Positions 7,371 to 13,974 are shown, counted from the stretch's first letter. The stretch: DNA of 17,714 nt from an uncultured Candidatus Melainabacteria bacterium (GCA_934773085.1 CAKVMU010000007.1:1-17714), one strand, 5' to 3'. Made by a program: numbers and translations. Notes: generated by a model not told the origin, from the sequence alone.

Positions 7371-7524
7371 TAATTACAACATAAACTGCTTAACTCTTTA
7401 TGTAAGTAAGTTTTCCTAATAACTTAACCATGTTTTCACCTGCAAAACGAGCATCCTTTTCAAAAAATATGTCTTTATAGTATTCATGATTAGTCATATA
7501 AGATACATTATCCACATTCTTATA

Positions 7525-8271
7525 TTATTCAACCAATTTCTCTACTAGTGGTATTTGCACTTTGGGAACTTTATCAACACTTGGAATTCCAATTTTTTTA
7601 CGTAACAAAGCATCAATTTCAACTTTAAATTTTTCTGCAACTTTTTGTTGCACGACTGGTCCAACAAGTCTGCTACCTATCAATTCATCGACATACTTAT
7701 CTACACTTCTTTTTAAGTTTTGATCAAAGTCAAATATACTAACAGATACACAGTGCTGTCTATAAGTTTCCGGAGAATAATTATAAACTAACGTGCTCTG
7801 TTTTACATGCCTTAATTCATGGTGAACAACATCAACTAATGTTTCTTTTTTAGTGTTTGGATTTATTTTAATACAATTATCTAAATGATTCGCACTTCCT
7901 CCTACGGTTTTCTTTTCAAAGTTTTCTATTATAAGCTCAACTAGTTTTATTCCATAATTTTTGTTAGCTTCATTGAATAATGCTTTAGGGTATTCTTCCT
8001 TAGTTCCGGTAATACCCAGCTTCTCAATCTCCTTATAACGATTAAGCATTTCGAGTGTCTCTTTTTCTGTTATATCATTTCGCAAAAATACATCTTTAAA
8101 GGTCTTTTGTACCTCCGGTACATTATCTTGCAATTTCAAAAACTTTTGTTCAATAGCATTTAAGGCTTTAGTCGTTTGATGTGTACGATAGCTTTTTACA
8201 GCTAATACAGTACCTAAAACTGCTGTTGTAACTCCGGTTAAAGTAATTCCCCACTTCGCAGCAGTAGACAA
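7525..8271 (-). CDS. HExxH metalloprotease-like fragment with N-terminal membrane segment
   Basis: This 248-residue open frame has a hydrophobic helix at residues 8-25 and a zinc-protease motif HHELRH (150-155), i.e. HExxH with His151, Glu152 and His155, preceded by a VDVV strand typical of such sites. No specific family is recognised. The TTG start at 8271 lacks a convincing ribosome binding site and follows a basic tract of the preceding, overlapping frame, so it is probably not a true start but the continuation of the gene beginning at 8477. The usual downstream third ligand is not obvious here, and may lie in the sense codons after the stop. If translated alone, it would be a membrane-tethered protein lacking its C-terminal part. 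Confidence 0.5.
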   Translation of the reverse strand: MSTAAKWGITLTGVTTAVLGTVLAVKSYRTHQTTKALNAIEQKFLKLQDNVPEVQKTFKDVFLRNDITEKETLEMLNRYKEIEKLGITGTKEEYPKALFNEANKNYGIKLVELIIENFEKKTVGGSANHLDNCIKINPNTKKETLVDVVHHELRHVKQSTLVYNYSPETYRQHCVSVSIFDFDQNLKRSVDKYVDELIGSRLVGPVVQQKVAEKFKVEIDALLRKKIGIPSVDKVPKVQIPLVEKLVE

Positions 8272-8477
8272 ACTTCTTTTCTTTTCTTTGCACTACCTTG
8301 TACCTGATTACCTGCACTAAATGTTACTGTATCAGGTTGTTGTGTCATTTTATGGAGATTATTGTAGCGCAGATTTGATACCGTTGATACTGTCGCCCCC
8401 TTGAACGTCTGATTTCCATAACCATAACCTTGATAAATGTTGAATGGATTATAATTAGTAAACAAATAATCTGACAT
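8238..8477 (-). CDS. N-terminal fragment of the metalloprotease-like gene
   Basis: This 79-residue frame starts at an ATG with a good AAGGT ribosome binding site about 7 nt upstream, so it is the genuine translation start of this locus. It is polar and tyrosine/asparagine-rich, with YNPFNIYQGYGYGNQTFKG near the start and QQPDTVTFSAGNQVQGSAKK before the frame break. I recall similar short N-termini ending in FKG or FTG in proteins of gut Melainabacteria, but I cannot check this. The last residues (EVCLLLRSGELL) come from the wrong frame after the A/G-rich tract. It overlaps the next frame by 34 nt. Confidence 0.5.
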   Translation of the reverse strand: MSDYLFTNYNPFNIYQGYGYGNQTFKGATVSTVSNLRYNNLHKMTQQPDTVTFSAGNQVQGSAKKRKEVCLLLRSGELL

Positions 8478-8533
8478 TAAATTAACCTTAAACCTTTTAC
8501 ACCATATTTATATAAAGTCCTATTTAAACCAAT

Positions 8534-8554
8534 TATTGCCTTGTGCATTAAGCA
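8534..8554. repeat. Short inverted repeat between divergent genes
   Basis: ATTGC and GCAAT arms flank about 11 nt in the 151-nt gap between the broken protease gene and the lipoprotein gene. It could be an operator, but it is short and may be chance. No strong promoter is recognisable in this gap. Confidence 0.2.
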
Positions 8555-8628
8555 ATATTAAGATTTCAATAAAATACTAGCAAAAAAAATATTTACAGGT
8601 TTTATTTTCCTTGAAAGGAGAATATCTA

Positions 8629-9162
8629 ATGCAAATAGTAAAAAAACTCGCTCTTCCATTTGCGGTATCTAGTTTGACTCTTGCTTCATGTATTAATAAT
8701 CAAAACAAAAATATAAACGAAGTAGAAAATCTTACTGTAAATCCCACTACAGAAGAAACTGCAACTGTGAAGAATATTGATTATATTCAATATACAAACT
8801 TAAATGGAAATATTGTTAAGGTGGGTGTATTAGACGAAGCAACCGCTTCACTTTATAGTGCTGTTAAAAAATACACTGAAAATGGTACCAAAGATATAAC
8901 TGATATTGCGGGATTTTATGCTGAAGTCGAATCAAATATACCTAAAAATGAAGATTTTTTATCAATAAAAAAAACCGTGGTATACAACGTAGCCTGTGAA
9001 ATATTAAATTTAACACAAATTGCTCAACGCCATGAACGATGTTCTCAACTTTTTAATAAATTATTTGATTTGTTTACATCTGAAAAAAGTGAAAAAGGTG
9101 ATACAATTACAGTCAAAGAAAGCATACAAATGATGGATGCTTGGACTTCCACCGGTAAATAG
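8629..9162 (+). CDS. Lipoprotein of unknown function
   Basis: This 177-residue protein begins with a lipoprotein signal peptide: basic MQIVKK, hydrophobic LALPFAVSSLTL, and lipobox LASC with the lipidated cysteine at residue 21. A flexible Asn/Thr/Glu-rich linker (22-50) follows, then a mixed alpha/beta region with no motif I recognise (IDYIQYTNLNGNIVKVGVLD, 50-69). The mature part has two cysteines, in VACEI and ERCSQ. The ATG at 8629 is preceded by AAAGGAG; the in-frame TTG at 8611 lies upstream of that site and is not used. It is divergent from the metalloprotease remnant and is followed by a palindromic terminator, so it is probably a single-gene unit. The location is a membrane-anchored envelope position; the function is unknown. 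Confidence 0.8.
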   Translation: MQIVKKLALPFAVSSLTLASCINNQNKNINEVENLTVNPTTEETATVKNIDYIQYTNLNGNIVKVGVLDEATASLYSAVKKYTENGTKDITDIAGFYAEVESNIPKNEDFLSIKKTVVYNVACEILNLTQIAQRHERCSQLFNKLFDLFTSEKSEKGDTITVKESIQMMDAWTSTGK

Positions 9163-9168
9163 TTCTAG

Positions 9169-9201
9169 CATTAAAGGTCAGGTATTACCTGACCTTTAAT
9201 G
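9169..9201 (+). terminator. Palindromic terminator after the lipoprotein gene
   Basis: A perfect 15-bp stem (9169-9183 with 9187-9201) with loop ATT; arms contain AAAGGTCAGG and CCTGACCTTT. It lies 6 nt after the stop. The downstream T-tract is weak (TTGTGCATTTT), so efficiency is uncertain; the symmetry would allow action in both directions. Confidence 0.7.
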
Positions 9202-9216
9202 TTGTGCATTTTATAT

Positions 9217-9245
9217 TTGACTTACACAGCTGTTTATAATAATAT
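9217..9245 (+). promoter_or_regulatory. Sigma70-type promoter of the ncRNA/tRNA-Leu unit
   Basis: TTGACT (9217-9222), a 17-nt spacer and TAATAT (9240-9245) form the best -35/-10 pair seen in the window. The predicted start is near 9252. It faces the structured RNA and tRNA-Leu, with no ORF between. A second TATAAT at 9235-9240 is too close to this -35. Confidence 0.7.
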
Positions 9246-9250
9246 GAGTA

Positions 9251-9440
9251 AGGGTTAGCAAAGCAACCTGAGCGGTTGAAGAGCTGATACTCGGAGAAGT
9301 AGCTGCAAAACAGCAGTTGACAATTAAATATCCGCATGCCCTTGTGGCAAGGACTCCGTGAGAACGATTAAGTATCGTTCGAAATGGAGGGGAGAGTAGA
9401 CGCGCGTCTAGCGAGTCCGCTTTCCAAAACTCAAAATTTA
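9251..9440 (+). ncRNA. Candidate structured non-coding RNA of unknown family
   Basis: About 190 nt between a strong promoter and tRNA-Leu hold no credible ORF but dense complementarity: GAACGAT/ATCGTTC (9362-9368 with 9374-9380), TAGAC/GTCTA (9397-9401 with 9406-9410, loop GCGC), CCTTG/CAAGG (9340-9344 with 9348-9352), ACTC/GAGT (9353-9356 with 9413-9416) and a long-range AGCGG/CCGCT (9271-9275 with 9417-9421). These are mutually compatible and give a closed multibranch fold. GC content is well above the flanks. I compared it from memory with 6S, SRP, tmRNA, RNase P, T-box and common riboswitches and found no match. No terminator separates it from the tRNA, so RNase P cleavage at 9457 could release it. 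The exact 3' end is uncertain. Confidence 0.6.
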
Positions 9441-9456
9441 ATAATAAAAGCTACAT

Positions 9457-9543
9457 GCCCTTGTGGCGGAATCGGTAGACGCGTTGGACTTAAAATCCAA
9501 TCGGGGTTCACCCTCGGTGCCAGTTCAAGTCTGGCCAAGGGCA
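9457..9543 (+). tRNA. tRNA-Leu (anticodon UAA)
   Basis: This 87-nt class II tRNA has acceptor GCCCTTG paired with CAAGGGC, the D-arm GCGGAATCGGTAGACGC, an anticodon stem TTGGA/TCCAA around loop CTTAAAA (anticodon TAA), a long variable arm (CGGGGTTCACCCTCG) and a T-arm GCCAG-TTCAAGT-CTGGC. Discriminator A is at 9543, and CCA is not encoded. Unlike many cyanobacterial tRNA-Leu(UAA) genes it has no group I intron. Confidence 0.97.
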
Positions 9544-9548
9544 ATTTT

Positions 9549-9576
9549 AAAGGAGATTCGTAGAATCTCCTTTTTT
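9549..9576 (+). terminator. Rho-independent terminator after tRNA-Leu
   Basis: The stem AAAGGAGATT (9549-9558) pairs with AATCTCCTTT (9564-9573), with a 5-nt loop and a run of six T (9571-9576). It stands only 15 nt before the dapL ATG, so dapL transcription from upstream must read through it. Confidence 0.88.
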
Positions 9577-9591
9577 AGTAAGGAGGGTTAA

Positions 9592-10764
9592 ATGAACATC
9601 AATAATAACTATCAAAATTTAGAACAGAGCTATTTATTTTCAACTGTAGCTAAGAAAGTTAAGGAATTCAGCGAAAAAAATCCGGATAAAAAGGTAATCC
9701 GATTAGGTATTGGTGATGTTACACGACCTTTGTGTAAGGCTGTTGTTGAAGCTATGCACAGAGCTGTTGATGAAATGGGTGTTCAGGAAACTTTCAGAGG
9801 TTACGGACCGGAGCAAGGGTACGACTTCTTAAGAGAAGCTGTAAAAAAATATTATTCTGAACGCAACGTTGGATTAGAATTGGATGAAATTTTTATTTCT
9901 GATGGTGCAAAGAGTGATTTAGGCAATATTTTAGACTTGTTTAGCAATGACAATGTGGTTTTAGTGCCGGATCCTGTTTATCCTGTTTATGTGGATACAA
10001 ATATCATGGCCGGAAGAAAAGTTGTGTTTGTTAATGCTAATGGCGATAACGACTTTTTGCCGATGCCGGACAAGGATGTTAAAGCAGATATAATTTATAT
10101 CTGCTCACCGAACAATCCGACCGGAGCTGTTTATAACAAGGCGCAGTTGACGGAATGGGTTCGTTATGCAAACGAAAACAAAGCAGTAATACTCTTTGAT
10201 TCAGCATATGAATGCTTTATTTCTGACAAAGAATTACCAAGAAGCATTTATGAAATTGAGGGAGCAAAAGATTGTGCGATAGAATTCTGTTCTCTTTCAA
10301 AAACAGCAGGATTCACTGGAACAAGATGCGGTTACACAATTGTGCCGAAGGCGCTTGGTGCATTGAATAAAATGTGGGTCAGACGTCAAACAACAAAATT
10401 TAACGGAGTTCCGTATATTGTACAAAGAGGTGCTGAGGCTGTTTTTTCTGAGGAAGGTCAGAAAGAAATTAAAGAAAATATTGATTATTACAAAGAAAAC
10501 GCAAAAATTATTTCAGAAACTCTTGACGAATGCGGCATTTACTATACTGGCGGTAAACATTCACCTTATATCTGGTTGAGATGTCCAAACAATATGAAAT
10601 CTTGGGAATTCTTTGATTATCTTCTTGAAAATGCTCAAGTGGTTGGAACTCCTGGTGCCGGTTTTGGTGTGAATGGAGAAGGATATTTTAGAATAACCTC
10701 ATTTGGCTCGAGAGAAAATACTCTTGAAGCGATGAAAAGATTTAAGAAATTATTTTTAAAATAA
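9592..10764 (+). CDS. dapL: LL-diaminopimelate aminotransferase DapL
   Basis: This PLP-dependent class I aminotransferase (390 aa) converts tetrahydrodipicolinate and glutamate directly to LL-2,6-diaminopimelate, bypassing the acylated intermediates of the DapD/C/E route, and so supplies lysine and peptidoglycan. Hallmarks are LGIGDVTRPL (38-47), the substrate loop FRGYGPEQGYDFLREAV, VPDPVYPVY (125-133), SPNNPTG (172-178), LFDSAYE (201-207), the PLP lysine Lys237 in SLSKTAGFTGTRCGY, and YFRITSFGSRENT near the end. Family members occur in cyanobacteria, plants, chlamydiae and some anaerobes. An AAGGAGG ribosome binding site lies 5 nt before the ATG. It sits directly after tRNA-Leu and its terminator, with no promoter of its own that I can see. 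A shared hairpin follows its stop. Confidence 0.96.
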   Translation: MNINNNYQNLEQSYLFSTVAKKVKEFSEKNPDKKVIRLGIGDVTRPLCKAVVEAMHRAVDEMGVQETFRGYGPEQGYDFLREAVKKYYSERNVGLELDEIFISDGAKSDLGNILDLFSNDNVVLVPDPVYPVYVDTNIMAGRKVVFVNANGDNDFLPMPDKDVKADIIYICSPNNPTGAVYNKAQLTEWVRYANENKAVILFDSAYECFISDKELPRSIYEIEGAKDCAIEFCSLSKTAGFTGTRCGYTIVPKALGALNKMWVRRQTTKFNGVPYIVQRGAEAVFSEEGQKEIKENIDYYKENAKIISETLDECGIYYTGGKHSPYIWLRCPNNMKSWEFFDYLLENAQVVGTPGAGFGVNGEGYFRITSFGSRENTLEAMKRFKKLFLK

Positions 10765-10775
10765 CGAAGTTTTAA

Positions 10776-10805
10776 AAAGTTTGCAGTTTACGGGCTGCAA
10801 ACTTT
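10776..10805. terminator. Hairpin terminator between convergent dapL and DUF151 gene
   Basis: AAAGTTTGCAG (10776-10786) pairs with CTGCAAACTTT (10795-10805): 11 bp, 8-nt loop. Read on the minus strand the right-hand flank gives a T-run, so it best terminates the DUF151 gene; on the plus strand the T-tail is short. It probably serves both. Confidence 0.75.
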
Positions 10806-10811
10806 AAACCG

Positions 10812-11321
10812 TTATTGGTCAGTTTCTTCGTGTTTGCCTTTCATTAGTTTTTCAAAATCAGAAGGTTTTATGTTTTGTATAAAATCTTTGAACTCTTGAG
10901 CTTCTTCCTCGTCTTTAGCAGAGTCTGTTGAAACAGAGCCGTTCATAAGAACATTTGCGGTTACAAAAATCGGAGCTTCCGCTCTCATTGCAACTGCGAT
11001 TGCATCAGAAGGTCTTGCATCAATTTCAAGAGTTTCATCTCCTTTTGAAAGGAACAGAGTTGCATAGTAGGTATCTTTTTCTACGTCATTAATTTCAATT
11101 TTATCCAGTTTATAACCGGTTTTTTCTATTATATTTGCAACCAAGTCATGGGTCATAGGACGTGCAACAACGAGTCCTTCAATACATCTTATGATAGCGC
11201 TTGCTTCAGCAGAGCCAATCCATATTGGAAGAGCCTTTCTGTTATCCAAATCGTGTAAAACAACAATCGGTGAATTTGTTCTTACATCAAGTGCTATACC
11301 CATTACTTTCATTTCAATCAT
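10812..11321 (-). CDS. Bifunctional nuclease (BFN/DUF151) family protein
   Basis: This 169-residue protein has the full DUF151 domain over about residues 1-125: MKVMGIALDVRTNSPIVVLHD, LPIWIGSAEASAI (31-43), the diagnostic RPMTHDLVANII (54-65), YYATLFLSKGDE (84-95) and IDARPSDAIAVAMRAEAPIF (99-118). An acidic C-terminal tail follows (ending MKGKHEETDQ). Plant members have DNase and RNase activity in vitro, and bacterial relatives are fused to UvrB/C-type motifs; the cellular substrate is unknown. The start has AGAGGAT 8 nt upstream and a strong extended -10 promoter at 11347-11374, which overlaps that of divergent nadK. Assignment to the family is firm; the activity is by family only. Confidence 0.92.
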   Translation of the reverse strand: MIEMKVMGIALDVRTNSPIVVLHDLDNRKALPIWIGSAEASAIIRCIEGLVVARPMTHDLVANIIEKTGYKLDKIEINDVEKDTYYATLFLSKGDETLEIDARPSDAIAVAMRAEAPIFVTANVLMNGSVSTDSAKDEEEAQEFKDFIQNIKPSDFEKLMKGKHEETDQ

Positions 11322-11346
11322 TTGTCTATCCTCTTATTTCTACTTA

Positions 11347-11374
11347 ATTATATCATTCTCAAAACATTTGTAAA
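11347..11374 (-). promoter_or_regulatory. Promoter of the DUF151 nuclease gene
   Basis: On the minus strand: TTTACA (11369-11374), a 16-nt spacer that ends in TGA, and consensus TATAAT (11347-11352). This combines a good -35 with an extended -10. It overlaps the -35 region of the opposing nadK promoter, so the two may compete. Confidence 0.65.
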
Positions 11375-11394
11375 ATCAGTTTATATGGTATAAT
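11367..11394 (+). promoter_or_regulatory. Promoter of nadK, probably giving a leaderless mRNA
   Basis: TTTGTA (11367-11372), a 16-nt spacer ending in TGG, and consensus TATAAT (11389-11394). Only 7 nt (TTGGGAT) separate the -10 box from the ATG at 11402, so the transcript should begin at or next to the start codon. Confidence 0.6.
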
Positions 11395-11401
11395 TTGGGA
11401 T

Positions 11402-12187
11402 ATGAGAATCAATGTCGTTTACAATAAAAACATAACAGGCTGTGAAGATGCGCTATCCTTGTTGGAGAGTATGCTTATTACAAGCAAAATTGAGTTTAAA
11501 TCATTTGAATTGGATAAGATGGACAATTACGGAGAGTTTTCGTTTGTAATTGGCGGAGACGGAACTCTTCTTAAGGCCGCAAGGTTTTATTCTTCTGAAC
11601 AAGTACCTGTTCTTGGTATAAATCTCGGACGTCTTGGATTCCTTTCGCAGACAAGTGTCGAAGGTTTAAAGTCTGCGCTAGAGGCGGTTTTAGACAAAAA
11701 ATATTCGGTTGAGAAAAGATTGATGCTTGAATCATCCGGCTTTTTGGCATTGAACGATTTTGTTATAAAAGGGTGTGACCCGTCAAGAACGTCAAAATTT
11801 TATTTGGAAATCAACGGACAAGAAGTTTGTGACTACATAGCGGACGGTTTAATTGTATCTACACCAACCGGCTCAACTGCGTATGGATTGTCAGCAGGAG
11901 GTCCGGTTTTGCATCCGTCGCTTGATGCAATTACAATAGTTCCGATTTGTCCGCATACGTTAAATGTAAGACCGCTAGTCGTGCCTCCGGATGAGGTTAT
12001 TACAGTAAAAACCGGAGATAAATTGTTGTCTTTGGCTGTTGACGGTTATGATTCAACAAAATGTTCCGATAATATTACGATAAGAACCGCTAAAGACAAA
12101 GCTTTATTGGCTTTTCTTGGTGAAGAAAGATTTTATTCTGTATTAAGAAATAAATTACATTGGGGAATCTCACCAGAGTCCAAGTAA
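11402..12187 (+). CDS. nadK: NAD kinase
   Basis: This enzyme (261 aa) phosphorylates NAD+ to NADP+ with ATP or polyphosphate, the only route to NADP. It has GGDGTLLKAAR (51-61) with the catalytic Asp53, GINLGRLGFL (72-81), an ALND segment in the usual NE-motif position, and the strongly conserved ADGLIVSTPTGSTAYGLSAG, GGPVLHP and PICPHTLNVRPLVVP blocks. The length is that of compact bacterial enzymes. MRINVVYNK matches the family start, but no ribosome binding site precedes it and the -10 box is 7 nt upstream, so leaderless translation is likely (inference). It is convergent with mutL: the two stop codons are separated by 2 nt and no terminator hairpin lies between. It is divergent from the DUF151 gene. 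Confidence 0.95.
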   Translation: MRINVVYNKNITGCEDALSLLESMLITSKIEFKSFELDKMDNYGEFSFVIGGDGTLLKAARFYSSEQVPVLGINLGRLGFLSQTSVEGLKSALEAVLDKKYSVEKRLMLESSGFLALNDFVIKGCDPSRTSKFYLEINGQEVCDYIADGLIVSTPTGSTAYGLSAGGPVLHPSLDAITIVPICPHTLNVRPLVVPPDEVITVKTGDKLLSLAVDGYDSTKCSDNITIRTAKDKALLAFLGEERFYSVLRNKLHWGISPESK

Positions 12188-12189
12188 TT

Positions 12190-13968
12190 CTATTTGTTCC
12201 TTTGGAACCATTTTGCAAGTTCTTTGTGTTCAATGAATTTAGAGATAGGTCGTCCGTGTGGGCAAGTTTCCGGATTCTCGCAAGTTCTCCAGTTCTTAAT
12301 TATTTCCTCCATCCTATAGTGGTTGAGGTAGGTGTTCGCTTTAACCGCAGCTTTGCAAGAGGTTGTTATAAGAATCTGTTCTTCAATATTATCAAGATTT
12401 CCTGCAATGTTGTCCAAAATATCAGCAAGAATTTCTCTTGGGGGAACTTTTGAGAGAATTTGCGGAACTTTTCTGAAAATAACTTCATTCTCAGATAGGA
12501 AGTCTATTTCATATCCAAATTTAAGAAGTTTGTCTTTGTTTGTTTCCAATAAGTTTTTCTCAGACGGAGAAACCTGTATGACATCGGAGATTATCAAAAG
12601 CTGGCAATCAATATTTTTTGACTTTTTCAGCTGTTCATAAATGTAGCGTTCTTCTGCGATGTGTTGGTCAACAATTTCTAAACCATTTTCTTTTTCAATG
12701 AGAATATATGTTTTTTTGTACTGACCAATAATTATATCCTCTTGCACAAACTCTTGTTGCTCAACAAATTTTACTTGTTCAGGTTGTTTAACCACTTCAA
12801 ACTTTGGCTTTTCTTTGATTGGCGCACTTGGTGTTTCATCCGGTTTTGAAAATATATCTGATATTGATGTAGTTTCTTGTACGTACAAATTTTCAGGTTC
12901 TTTGCGGAAGATTTCAATAGGTTGAGATTCTATAGCCACTTCTTGCGGTCTGAGAATAGTGCGTTGTTCGGATTTTTCGATAATTGATTTTAGCGCACTG
13001 TCGACTGAAGAGTATATAAAGTTAAAAATTTGGTTAGGATTTTTATATCGTACCTCTTTTTTTGACGGATGGACATTAACGTCTACATCTACCGGCGGTA
13101 TTTCAAGGTTTAGTACCACAAACGGATATCTTGAATTTCCGGTCAGATTTCTGTATACGGTATCAATTGCTTTTTGGAAAACCGGACACTTAACGAGTCT
13201 TGAATTAACGTAGGTATAATAATCTTTTTTGCTTGCTCTGGTGTAATCAGGTGAGCTTACGAAACCGGAAATTTTTAAATCGGAAAGCGGGTCTGTTTTT
13301 AGAACCGGTTTTAAATAAGAAGCGGTTTCCTGTGAAAACAGTTCCTTGATTGTTTGTAAAAGCTCGCTTTGACTTGTTGTTTTGAAAGTGGTTTTTCCGT
13401 TTTGCTTAAGCTCAAATGATATTTCAGGATGAGCGATTGCCGCAGAAACCATAAATTCATTAATGTAAGCAAACTCTGTTTTTGCGGATTTTAAAAATTT
13501 AAGTCTTGCCGGTAGATTGTAAAACAAATCACGGATTTCCATTATCGTGCCAACAGCACATCCGGTTTGGGATTGCTTAACTTCGGAGTTTTGGCATTCT
13601 ACCTTTGTTCCGTAATCAAAGTCTGGGGTTCTTGTTATACAAGTGAGTTTTGAAATTGAAATTATACTTGCAAGAGCCTCCCCTCTAAATCCCATCGTTT
13701 TGATATTGTATAAATCTTCACCGGATTTAATCTTACTGGTTGCGTGTTTTGAGAATGCAAGCAATATGTCATCAGGGTGGATTCCGGAGCCGTTATCAGC
13801 GACTCTTAAATCTCGACATTCATTGGCAACTTCTACGCTGATTCTGGAAGCTCCAGCATCAATAGAGTTTTCAACAAGTTCTTTTACAACAGAAAACGGA
13901 CGTTCAATAACCTCTCCTGCTGCAATTTGATTTATAACGTTTTTTGATAGTTGAACTATTCTCCCCAT
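12190..13968 (-). CDS. mutL: DNA mismatch repair protein MutL (endonuclease type)
   Basis: This 592-residue protein links mismatch recognition by MutS to strand removal. The N-terminal GHKL ATPase has ELVENSIDAGA (30-40; Glu30 and Asn34 align with E. coli Glu29 and Asn33), VADNGSGI (56-63), TMGFRGEALASI (91-102) and VHPSKKEVR (299-307). A variable proline/glutamate-rich linker covers about 335-410. The C-domain carries the metal-dependent endonuclease motif DQHxxxE-x4-E as DQHIAEERYIYE (434-445; Ile replaces the usual Ala), plus SCKAAVKA (537-544) and CPHGRP (569-574). It therefore should nick DNA itself, as in bacteria lacking MutH. A TGA-TATAAT box ends 6 nt before the ATG and no ribosome binding site is seen, suggesting a leaderless mRNA. 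The stop is 2 nt from that of nadK. Confidence 0.96.
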   Translation of the reverse strand: MGRIVQLSKNVINQIAAGEVIERPFSVVKELVENSIDAGASRISVEVANECRDLRVADNGSGIHPDDILLAFSKHATSKIKSGEDLYNIKTMGFRGEALASIISISKLTCITRTPDFDYGTKVECQNSEVKQSQTGCAVGTIMEIRDLFYNLPARLKFLKSAKTEFAYINEFMVSAAIAHPEISFELKQNGKTTFKTTSQSELLQTIKELFSQETASYLKPVLKTDPLSDLKISGFVSSPDYTRASKKDYYTYVNSRLVKCPVFQKAIDTVYRNLTGNSRYPFVVLNLEIPPVDVDVNVHPSKKEVRYKNPNQIFNFIYSSVDSALKSIIEKSEQRTILRPQEVAIESQPIEIFRKEPENLYVQETTSISDIFSKPDETPSAPIKEKPKFEVVKQPEQVKFVEQQEFVQEDIIIGQYKKTYILIEKENGLEIVDQHIAEERYIYEQLKKSKNIDCQLLIISDVIQVSPSEKNLLETNKDKLLKFGYEIDFLSENEVIFRKVPQILSKVPPREILADILDNIAGNLDNIEEQILITTSCKAAVKANTYLNHYRMEEIIKNWRTCENPETCPHGRPISKFIEHKELAKWFQRNK

Positions 13969-13974
13969 AGTTTT

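Larger units (their letters stand above)
7390..8477 (-). pseudogene. Broken HExxH metalloprotease-like gene (frameshift plus in-frame stop)
   Basis: Three collinear pieces on the minus strand look like one former gene. Piece one (8477-8238) encodes a 79-aa start. Piece two (8271-7525) continues one frame away, with the switch inside an A/G-rich tract at about 8274-8290; its TTG start would put the basic run directly against a transmembrane helix, as in an intact protein. Piece three is 44 sense codons directly after the TAA at 7525-7527, in the same frame, ending at TAA 7390-7392. It reads YKNVDNVSYMTNHEYYKDIF and then FEKDARFAGENMVKLLGKL, plausible protein-like sequence that may carry the third zinc ligand (inference). 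Either the gene has decayed, or the reading frame is recoded, or the assembly has two errors. The first is most likely. Confidence 0.6.

Noticed and set aside
8274..8290. Programmed -1 frameshift in the A/G-rich tract of the protease gene
   Set aside because: The tract AAAGAAAAGAAAAGAAG has no X-XXY-YYZ slippery heptamer in the right frame and no obvious downstream stem; the additional in-frame stop favours gene decay. Not fully excluded.
9283..9304. Hairpin in the ncRNA resembling the SRP RNA apical domain
   Set aside because: The conserved GGAA loop and the AGCA-type asymmetric loop of SRP RNA are absent.
9391..9423. GGAGAGTAGA sequence reminiscent of the start of a tetrahydrofolate riboswitch
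   Set aside because: Only the first ten or so bases match; the region before the next stem is far too short for the known fold, and the downstream gene is unrelated to folate.
9457..9543. Possible group I intron in tRNA-Leu(UAA), as in many cyanobacteria
   Set aside because: The anticodon loop is continuous and the tRNA folds without insertion.
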